Source of the DNA: Planctomycetaceae bacterium | GTDB taxonomy: Bacteria > Planctomycetota > Planctomycetia > Planctomycetales > Planctomycetaceae | Reading direction: 5' to 3' | Length of the DNA stretch: 5,018 nt | Assembly (NCBI GenBank): GCA_015487825.1 | Contig: WFOZ01000628.1 | Coordinates: 1-5,018, forward strand | Shown here: positions 1-5,018 of the stretch, one piece after another | How the letters are laid out: each line of letters opens with the position of its first letter | Position numbering within the stretch: the first letter of the stretch is position 1 | The notes under the pieces: generated by a model | What the model was told of the DNA's origin: nothing | Seen by the model: the letters and a program-made list of their open reading frames with translations, nothing else | Database searches by the model: none | Translations under genes and position numbers: made by a program

Positions 1-1863
1 CCCATGCGCGGTGCTGTTTGGACCAGGATTTTTAGGAACTGTATGATAGTCTGTAAAATTCTTCTCATAACGCCACTGGTCTGAATGCACATAGTGCCAA
101 CTTGGCGCGTTCTGCAACCGTGAAGGAGGGAACCAGTCTTTAGCAAGAGCGATAGAGGCCCACGACTCTGCCGGAGCCAGTTTTTCCTGACCAACATAGT
201 GTGCCAAACCGCCGCCATTTACTCCGACGCAGCCACAGAAGACTAATGCGTTTATTCCGGCCCGGTACATTAAATTACCGTGATACCAGTGATTAATACC
301 TGCACCGATAATAATGGTACAGCGTCCGTTGGTATGCTCCGCAGTAGTTCCCCATTCGCGAGCAAACTTAATGAGAAGTTCGCGATCAATACCAGTATAA
401 CGCTCACTCCAAGCTGGAGTGTACGGAGCATTTTCGTCGTTATAATCGGCTGGATAGGCCCCGGGGAGACCACGATTAACACCAAACTGAGCCATCAGCA
501 CATCGTAAACAGTAGCAACCTGCACCTCTTCGCCGGCTGCAGTCTTAATCGTCTTGACCGGCACACCACGATGTAGCGCTTCACCGGCACCGAAATCATC
601 AAGCTCGACTTCAATCACGTCGTCATGATCATCAAGAAAGGACAACTGCGGGTTAATCTCACTCCCATCCATACCATCCTTAAGGAGCAGATTCCATTTA
701 CCCTGCTCTTTACCCCAGCGATCCCCAGAACTTCCCATTGGCATTTTCGGGCCTTGCGCCTGCTCATCCCACATGAGGAACTTCCACTGGCCATCATCTT
801 CGCCCTTGTATTTTTCCAAACGACCAGCCCTGAGCAACTGACCTGGCCGAACAATGCCATTTCCATCTTTACCAATTTCAACAAGAAACGGACAGTCAGA
901 ATACTTTTTGACATAATCAATAAAATACTCAGTCTTTCTCTCGTGATGAAACTCGGTCAACAGCACATGATTAACCGCCATCCACCACGCGCCATCCTGC
1001 CCTGCGTTCAACCCGACCCACTCATCAGCATACTTGGCCACCATGTTGAAGTCGGGAGAGAAGACCCACATTTTTGAACCATTGTGCCGAGCTTCAGCCA
1101 TGAAGTGACAATCCGGCGTCCGCGTCATACCAAGGTTCGCCCCCATGGAAACAATCAGTTTTGCGTGATACCAGTCTGCACTTTCCTGCACGTCGGTCTG
1201 TTCCCCCCATGTCTCGGGAGAAGCGGGAGGCAAATCACAATACCAATCGTAAAACGACAGCGAAACTCCACCCACCAGCTGCATCAGCCGTGCACCGGAA
1301 GCGTAACTGATCATTGACATCGCTGGAATTGGCGAAAACCCTGCAATTCGGTCCGGGCCATGCTTCTGAATCGTTCCAACCATCGAAGCTGAAATAATTT
1401 CAAGCACTGTTTCCCAGTTAGTTCGTCGGAACCCACCCTTACCACGGGCCTTCTGCCAGCGTTGACGTTTTACCGGGTCTTCGACCAAAGCTTTCCACGC
1501 ATCAGCAGGGTCAGTGTAATCGGCCCTCGCCTGCTTCCATAAATCGAGCAACGCTCCCCGAATATAAGGATACTTCACACGAAGCGGGCTGTAGAGATAC
1601 CAACTGTAGGAAATCCCACGCTGGCAACCACGAGGCTCGTAAGGAGGAATACCATCTTCCAAAAGCGGATAATCCAGCCCCTGCATTTCCCAGGTAACAA
1701 TACCGTCTTTAACATGTATGTTCCAGGTACAGCCACCAGTGCAATTTACACCATGCGTACTACGAACAACTTTATCGTGCGACCAGCGATTACGATAGAA
1801 CTCTTCCCACTGTCGATTCTGGGGATTAACTTCGTCACGAATCCAGGCAATGGCATCTCTCAT
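1..1863 (-). CDS. narG: Respiratory nitrate reductase alpha subunit NarG, N-terminal half (runs off left edge)
   Basis: This is the molybdenum catalytic subunit that reduces nitrate to nitrite with electrons passed from NarH and NarI. The frame is open for 621 codons from ATG at 1863 to the edge; E. coli NarG has about 1,247 residues. Seen: the FS0 iron-sulfur ligand set His37, Cys41, Cys45 and Cys80 in [11 protein letters not shown] and EPRGCQRG; the block [20 protein letters not shown], where Asp210 aligns with the Mo ligand Asp222 of E. coli; and the NHWYH (524-528) and FCGCVG (542-547) blocks near the bis-MGD cofactor. The start is fixed by an in-frame TGA four codons upstream and a strong Shine-Dalgarno. 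There is no room for a Tat signal peptide, so the active site probably faces the cytoplasm. From memory, wording such as [20 protein letters not shown] resembles Thermus-type rather than enterobacterial NarG. The closely related NxrA (nitrite oxidoreductase) is the main alternative. The gene follows a dihaem cytochrome c gene on the same strand. Confidence 0.95.
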   Translation of the reverse strand, partial: MRDAIAWIRDEVNPQNRQWEEFYRNRWSHDKVVRSTHGVNCTGGCTWNIHVKDGIVTWEMQGLDYPLLEDGIPPYEPRGCQRGISYSWYLYSPLRVKYPYIRGALLDLWKQARADYTDPADAWKALVEDPVKRQRWQKARGKGGFRRTNWETVLEIISASMVGTIQKHGPDRIAGFSPIPAMSMISYASGARLMQLVGGVSLSFYDWYCDLPPASPETWGEQTDVQESADWYHAKLIVSMGANLGMTRTPDCHFMAEARHNGSKMWVFSPDFNMVAKYADEWVGLNAGQDGAWWMAVNHVLLTEFHHERKTEYFIDYVKKYSDCPFLVEIGKDGNGIVRPGQLLRAGRLEKYKGEDDGQWKFLMWDEQAQGPKMPMGSSGDRWGKEQGKWNLLLKDGMDGSEINPQLSFLDDHDDVIEVELDDFGAGEALHRGVPVKTIKTAAGEEVQVATVYDVLMAQFGVNRGLPGAYPADYNDENAPYTPAWSERYTGIDRELLIKFAREWGTTAEHTNGRCTIIIGAGINHWYHGNLMYRAGINALVFCGCVGVNGGGLAHYVGQEKLAPAESWASIALAKDWFPPSRLQNAPSWHYVHSDQWRYEKNFTDYHTVPKNPGPNSTAHG

Positions 1864-1976
1864 AATTATTCCTCACCTTGTTTCAATCGAAACTACCAAC
1901 GGTTGTTTTACTTCTTGCTTAGACTTCTAAAAGTAACATTTCATTACAGTGGCCCGTACAGGCCAACGAAACGTGA
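1864..1976 (-). other. narC-narG intergenic gap with small hairpin
   Basis: The gap is 113 bases between the cytochrome stop codon and the narG start. It contains a short inverted repeat, TGGCC at 1950-1954 and GGCCA at 1961-1965, with a 6-base loop, beginning 12 bases past the cytochrome stop on the minus strand. No run of T follows directly, so it does not look like a strong intrinsic terminator. It could protect the 3' end of a processed transcript or cause partial termination. No clear internal promoter was seen, and co-transcription of the two genes is inferred. Confidence 0.35.
1870..1879 (-). promoter_or_regulatory. Strong ribosome binding site of narG
   Basis: The minus strand reads AAGGTGAGGA, then six bases, then the ATG at 1863. 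This is a near-ideal Shine-Dalgarno and supports the chosen start. It contrasts with the weak site in front of the upstream cytochrome gene, so narG may be translated more efficiently than its partner. Confidence 0.8.
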
Positions 1977-2966
1977 TTAACCGTCAGACTCAGCTGCAAC
2001 GGAAGCTGCAACTGATGCCGGCTTGTCCTCTTTACCCACACCCCGATGAATAGCCCTTCTGATCCCCTCAACAAGCGGTCGGCGTACTGCATGAAACCGC
2101 CCTTTCCAGAGAACATCAAACAGGAAGATAATCGCAGTGGCAAACACCAGACCGGTAAGCAGAAATGCAATACGACTTACCGATGCATTCGCCTCATCAT
2201 GACCGGCTGCTTCTTCAAAATATGCTACCAGCGAGTTAATCTCTTCAACTTCCAGAGGATGGTCCTTAAAGATTGGCTGCATGGTTTCCGTCGCAGGGGC
2301 TATCAGCCAGGCACTTAATGCCTTGCGGCCTTTAAGCCGCTCGTAGACACGTGTCAGATCCGGCCCCAGATGCCCTCCGCCAAACGCGGGCAGGTCGTAC
2401 ATACTATGACAGGAATTGCAGGCACTCCCACCTTTCAAGAGTTTCTGCGTACCGACGAATATAGCACGCCCGGCAGCTCGATCCTTATCCGTAAACGGCT
2501 TGGTGGAAAACTTGGCCCCCTGAAATTGCGACTCAGGAAGCTTTGACTCAGCTTCAATCAACTTGAGCATGTCCTCAGCCCGTGCAGCGTTCATTCCGGC
2601 TGCCAAAGGCATTTTGACACCACGAGCCGACTCCAACAGTTTCGCCGCATAGGGATCACCCGAATCAATGACGGCTGTCGGATTCTGAATAAACTTGATC
2701 AACCATTCTCTATCTTTACGCTTGGTAACATCCTTCAGGTCCGGCCCCGTGAGCCGTCCGCCACCAATTGTATGACAGGTCATACAATTGGCACGAAAAT
2801 AACGAGCCGACTCCTGACCCAATGCCATCGAAGGCACCGCCATCGCCAGCACCATCAGAGTGATTCGAAAACAGTTACGCCCAGGCTTGCAAGCCAGTGG
2901 GTTAAAGCGTACTTGCAGCGACTGCCTTTGTTGAACAGCCTCTTTCAATTGCAGTGTAAACTTCAT
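1977..2966 (-). CDS. narC: Membrane-anchored dihaem cytochrome c, NarC type
   Basis: A 329-residue protein that carries electrons at the outer face of the cytoplasmic membrane. Seen: a signal-peptide-like hydrophobic stretch at 35-50 with likely cleavage after ALG (48-50); haem site 1 CMTCH (61-65) with Met119 as candidate sixth ligand; haem site 2 CNSCH (183-187) with candidate Met229; a transmembrane helix at about 264-287; and a strongly basic tail (288-312) that should lie in the cytoplasm. The two cytochrome domains therefore face the periplasm. An in-frame TAA two codons upstream makes ATG 2966 the earliest start; the Shine-Dalgarno (GGAT) is weak. The region before the hydrophobic stretch, about 34 residues, is unusually long for a signal peptide. 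The position directly before narG matches narC of the Thermus nar operon, where a dihaem cytochrome c is a fourth subunit of nitrate reductase. The dihaem class and membrane anchor are clear; the NarC name rests on context. Confidence 0.88.
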   Translation of the reverse strand: MKFTLQLKEAVQQRQSLQVRFNPLACKPGRNCFRITLMVLAMAVPSMALGQESARYFRANCMTCHTIGGGRLTGPDLKDVTKRKDREWLIKFIQNPTAVIDSGDPYAAKLLESARGVKMPLAAGMNAARAEDMLKLIEAESKLPESQFQGAKFSTKPFTDKDRAAGRAIFVGTQKLLKGGSACNSCHSMYDLPAFGGGHLGPDLTRVYERLKGRKALSAWLIAPATETMQPIFKDHPLEVEEINSLVAYFEEAAGHDEANASVSRIAFLLTGLVFATAIIFLFDVLWKGRFHAVRRPLVEGIRRAIHRGVGKEDKPASVAASVAAESDG

Positions 2967-3105
2967 GACTTAATCCAGTCACAATAAAATAGGTTACCGA
3001 CAAAATTTCTTTTCAGACTCATCAGCCAAACAAAGCGGACACTCAAGTCCAGTTTCGTATCTCTATCGTCGAAAGTAGTGACCATAGTTAGGGACGTCAA
3101 GGTCC

Positions 3106-3135
3106 TTAATAGAAGAAAGTCTGAAATATTTTCAA
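3106..3135 (-). promoter_or_regulatory. Candidate sigma70-like promoter for narC-narG
   Basis: On the minus strand a -35-like TTGAAA (3135-3130) is followed after 18 bases by a -10-like TATTAA (3111-3106). These match the consensus at five and four of six positions. The transcript would start near 3099 and leave a leader of about 130 bases before the cytochrome start at 2966. The call is based only on consensus matching, but its place just downstream of the paired palindromes makes it the best candidate in the gap. Confidence 0.35.
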
Positions 3136-3159
3136 GACAAGAAATTTTGCGTCTTAAGT

Positions 3160-3196
3160 GCGGCATTATGTCGCCAAGGGTGCGTCATTATGACGC
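3160..3196. promoter_or_regulatory. Tandem palindromic operator pair upstream of narC
   Basis: Two copies of a 15-bp palindrome of the form GCGKCATTATGWCGC lie side by side. The copy at 3182-3196, GCGTCATTATGACGC, has perfect 7-bp arms around a central T. The copy at 3160-3174, GCGGCATTATGTCGC, has one mismatched pair. Their centres (3167 and 3189) are 22 bp apart, about two turns of the helix, so two dimers would bind the same face. Relative to the candidate narC start site they lie near -68 and -90, which would suit an activator. I do not recognise the regulator; the site does not match FNR, Fur, NorR or Rex consensus sequences. Confidence 0.55.
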
Positions 3197-3443
3197 GATT
3201 AAGGGGAAAAACCTCAATTAAACCTTAACCAATTTCACACCAATAATCATGCAAAAGCTGAATCTCAAATTCACCCGACGGACAATCATGTTTTTTCATT
3301 GCGGTAAAAAATCATCTACTCAAACAAGGGAGAAAGCAACTCTTTCACCTCTCTGAAAACTATTCGATGGTGTCAACTTTATTGCGTGAATTGCAGGTTC
3401 TTGTTTCAGCCCCACTTAAAATTTATTGCCGCATGAACCCAGC

Positions 3444-3468
3444 ACGGCTGGTTTGTTTTGACAGCCGT
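3444..3468. repeat. Inverted repeat (7-bp stem, 11-base loop)
   Basis: ACGGCTG at 3444-3450 and CAGCCGT at 3462-3468 pair perfectly around an 11-base loop. The stem is GC-rich within A+T-rich intergenic DNA. No T run follows on either strand, and it is far from any gene end, so a terminator is unlikely. It may be an operator, part of a structured RNA, or a small dispersed palindrome. Confidence 0.4.
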
Positions 3469-3495
3469 AACCAAAATTGAATCTTGTTTGAAATT

Positions 3496-3510
3496 TGCGC
3501 ACCACGCGCA
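3496..3510. repeat. Short inverted repeat (5-bp stem, 5-base loop)
   Basis: TGCGC at 3496-3500 and GCGCA at 3506-3510 pair around ACCAC. The flanks AATT (left) and AATT (right, after two unpaired bases) could extend the stem with a bulge. It lies 28 bases after a stronger inverted repeat. The function is unknown, and a stem this short can arise by chance. Confidence 0.25.
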
Positions 3511-3744
3511 GAAATTGACTGTTAGCGGTACAGAGTGACCTGCCCGCAATCATTTTCGCCTATTGAGCTGTGTTTAATGAAAACAAACAGAAAACAATTC
3601 CATTCTTGAGCAGGACAAGCACGTCACCTGGTCATTCAAAAATGAAACAGATGTTGTTCGACTGATATTTAACTTGAGATGCTCGGTGAAATGCACGAGA
3701 ATGGACTCACAACATTGAGGAACTCTACTTTCGACAAGGTTTTA

Positions 3745-3773
3745 TTGACCTCATCGTAGTTCTCAATAATTAT
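3745..3773 (+). promoter_or_regulatory. Weak candidate promoter for the oxidoreductase gene
   Basis: TTGACC (3745-3750) is followed after 17 bases by AATTAT (3768-3773), a four-of-six match to the -10 consensus. A transcript would start near 3780, about 50 bases before the ATG at 3831. The call rests on consensus matching alone in an A+T-rich region. Confidence 0.25.
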
Positions 3774-3830
3774 CGTTTGCAGAGAAGAATTTAATTCCGA
3801 AGCAACGCTTTTGAGTGATAGGAAAAAACA

Positions 3831-4922
3831 ATGATTCAACCGGAAATTTCGAGACGTAACTTTGTAAAGGGAACAACAGCAGGAGTTGCTGCTTCTGTGG
3901 CAACGCTAAAAAATGCTGCCTCGTCAGTCCGAGCAGCCGGATCAAATGAAAGATTACGCATTGGTGTTATCGGGGCGGGAAATCGTGGTTTCAATGCCTT
4001 AACCAAACGACTCGTCGGGTTAAGAAAAAAAGGGCGAAACATCGACCTGGTTTCTGTGGCTGATGTTTACTCAGTCCATCGCCAGCGGTTTGTCGACTAC
4101 ATCAAAGAACAAACCGGCCTTACTCCGAAGACGTATGTCGATCACCAGGAACTTCTTGCACAGAAAGATATCGATGCCGTTGTGATCGCCACACCGGACC
4201 ACTGGCACGCGAAAATTACAATCGATGCTCTCAAGGCCGGGAAAGATGTTTATTGCGAAAAACCGATGACACACACGGTCGCTCAAGCCAAACAGGTTGT
4301 TAATACATGGAAATCGAGTGGACGAATTCTGCAGGTCGGAGTGCAATCGTCAAGTTCACCTGTGTGGGACATGGCTCGTGAGATGATTACTTCCGGTAAG
4401 CTTGGGAAAATCGTCCAGTTTCAAACCGAGTGCTTCCGCAACGGACGCATGGGAATGTCCCGTCACAATAAAATCACCAAAGAGATGACTCCTAAAACAG
4501 TTGACTTCAAACGATTCCTGGGTGTCGAGGAAGGATTTCATGAAGAGGTTCCGTTTGATCGGGAAATCTTCGGTCAATGGCGTTGTTACTGGGCATTCGG
4601 TTATGGAATGTATTCCGACTTGTTCGTGCATCGCGTAACAGGAATGCTTAAAGCAACCGGACTGCGCAGCCCGGGCCGCGTTGTTGGCGGAGGGGGAATT
4701 TTCATGGAATACGATAACCGGGAAGTTACCGATGTCGCTTCGATTATTGCAGACTACCATGAAGCAGTGCAGGGAGTCGTCAGCAGCACGATGGTCAGTG
4801 AAGTTTTAAAATTGAATCATCTCATTCGCGGACATTTCGGAACGCTACTGTTTGACAAGCCTTGCTTTCTGAATGGTCCGAAAGCCAGCCGCTCCCGCTG
4901 GGGTTGTCTCTGGTGTGTGTGA
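3831..4922 (+). CDS. Tat-exported Gfo/Idh/MocA family oxidoreductase, 3' end probably truncated
   Basis: A probable NAD(P)-dependent sugar or polyol dehydrogenase of the glucose-fructose oxidoreductase family, exported folded by the Tat pathway. Seen in 363 residues: Tat motif SRRNFVK (7-13) with a weakly hydrophobic stretch and likely cleavage near 36; dinucleotide-binding GVIGAGNRG (45-53); ATPDHWH (120-126); catalytic-lysine motif CEKP (142-145); and a second-domain segment SDLFVH with Asp263 and His267. The substrate cannot be told. The start is fixed by an in-frame TAG four codons upstream and AGGA seven bases before the ATG. Family-like sequence ends at IRGHFGTLLFD (332-342); the last 21 residues, rich in Lys, Arg, Cys and Trp, look foreign. 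Related proteins usually have roughly 430 or more residues, and no other frame continues the family sequence. The gene is therefore probably a broken remnant, though a shortened working form is possible. It diverges from the nar genes with no obvious functional link. Confidence 0.85.
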   Translation: MIQPEISRRNFVKGTTAGVAASVATLKNAASSVRAAGSNERLRIGVIGAGNRGFNALTKRLVGLRKKGRNIDLVSVADVYSVHRQRFVDYIKEQTGLTPKTYVDHQELLAQKDIDAVVIATPDHWHAKITIDALKAGKDVYCEKPMTHTVAQAKQVVNTWKSSGRILQVGVQSSSSPVWDMAREMITSGKLGKIVQFQTECFRNGRMGMSRHNKITKEMTPKTVDFKRFLGVEEGFHEEVPFDREIFGQWRCYWAFGYGMYSDLFVHRVTGMLKATGLRSPGRVVGGGGIFMEYDNREVTDVASIIADYHEAVQGVVSSTMVSEVLKLNHLIRGHFGTLLFDKPCFLNGPKASRSRWGCLWCV

Positions 4923-5018
4923 GGGAGAGTATTTGTTGTTTTGGGGAGTAATCGCCGAGTTGGTTAGCTGCGAGGGTTGGCGATGCTCTTTTTGAGGACT
5001 GCTTGAGGAGTCTTCTCG
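4857..5018. other. G+T-rich, hairpin-rich segment abutting the truncated gene; possible repeat or mobile-element end
   Basis: From about 4857 the sequence stops resembling the oxidoreductase family. In 4901-5018 I count 46 G, 42 T, 15 C and 15 A, a strong bias unlike the rest of the window. Inverted repeats are packed together: GCTTTC/GAAAGC (4864-4869, 4880-4885), CCAGC/GCTGG (4885-4889, 4897-4901) and ATCGCC/GGCGAT (4951-4956, 4979-4984). TTGAGGA occurs twice, 11 bases apart (4992-4998, 5003-5009). No transposase or complete terminal repeat is visible before the edge. It may be a dispersed repeat, the end of an insertion, or ordinary intergenic DNA after a deletion. Confidence 0.4.

Larger units (their letters stand above)
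2967..3830. other. 864-base intergenic region between divergent genes
   Basis: No convincing protein gene or RNA gene is visible here. The region is A+T rich and separates the leftward narC-narG unit from the rightward oxidoreductase. It holds a probable narC promoter, paired palindromes upstream of it, two GC-rich hairpins at about 3444-3510, and a weak promoter candidate for the rightward gene. No canonical FNR site (TTGAT-N4-ATCAA) was found, although nar operons are often controlled by FNR-family regulators. The stretch from about 3200 to 3440 shows no structure I could support. Confidence 0.7.

Noticed and set aside
625..1317. Plus-strand reading frames of 150 and 77 codons
   Set aside because: They lie opposite narG, whose frame is continuous and full of conserved family motifs, so these are antisense shadows.
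2963..3166. 67-codon minus-strand reading frame overlapping the narC start by ATGA
   Set aside because: The overlap looks like translational coupling, but the peptide has no recognisable features, its start codon lies inside a palindrome, and the candidate narC promoter lies inside it, downstream of its start. It is more likely a chance open frame.
2967..3830. FNR/DNR box (TTGAT-N4-ATCAA) for the nar operon
   Set aside because: I looked through the gap by eye and found no acceptable match; half-sites such as TTGAC occur without a partner.
3820..3830. Functional link between the nar genes and the Gfo/Idh/MocA gene through a shared divergent promoter
   Set aside because: The genes are 864 bases apart, the paired palindromes lie over 600 bases from the oxidoreductase start, and no metabolic connection is evident.
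4356..4760. 134-codon minus-strand reading frame inside the oxidoreductase gene
   Set aside because: It is antisense to a clearly coding, motif-bearing frame and shows no domain features.
4911..4926. GTGTG as the 5' end of a group II intron
   Set aside because: GTGTG fits the GUGYG start of these introns and follows a hairpin, but family-like protein sequence ends about 50 bases earlier and no domain I-like folding or intron-encoded protein is visible before the edge.
1..5018. CRISPR array, tRNA or rRNA gene, defence system
   Set aside because: No regularly spaced direct repeats, cloverleaf-like sequence or rRNA signature was seen, and no recognised defence protein is encoded.

Overview
The window looks like a piece of a bacterial chromosome, most likely from a planctomycete. 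Three things suggest this: a Tat-exported Gfo/Idh/MocA oxidoreductase of the kind planctomycetes carry in many copies, moderate G+C with long intergenic gaps, and a narC-narG pair. The taxonomy is inference; there is no rRNA or other marker gene here. Only three protein-coding genes can be supported.

Bases 1-2966 are read on the minus strand and form the start of a respiratory nitrate reductase (nar) operon. The first gene, at 2966-1977, encodes a membrane-anchored dihaem cytochrome c (NarC type). After a 113-base gap with a strong ribosome binding site comes narG, the molybdenum catalytic subunit, which begins at 1863 and runs off the left edge after 621 codons, about half its usual length. 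Cytochrome first and narG second is the order known from the Thermus narCGHJI operon, so narH, narJ and narI are expected beyond base 1. Together the genes would make a membrane nitrate reductase with its active site facing the cytoplasm, linked to a periplasmic dihaem cytochrome.

Bases 2967-3830 are an 864-base gap between divergent genes with no convincing gene. It holds a plausible sigma70-like promoter for narC at about 3106-3135. Upstream of that promoter lie two 15-bp palindromes of the form GCGKCATTATGWCGC, centred 22 bp apart, which look like a tandem operator. Further right are two GC-rich hairpins and a possible promoter for the rightward gene.

Bases 3831-4922 on the plus strand encode the Tat-exported Gfo/Idh/MocA oxidoreductase. 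Its first 342 residues look like the family, but the last 21 or so do not, and the protein is shorter than usual. From about 4857 to the right edge the sequence becomes strongly G+T rich on the plus strand and full of short inverted repeats. The likeliest explanation is that an insertion or rearrangement cut off the end of the gene.

I found no clear new multi-gene system. The points most worth following up are the paired palindromes upstream of narC, the NarC-NarG pairing, and the junction in the oxidoreductase gene.
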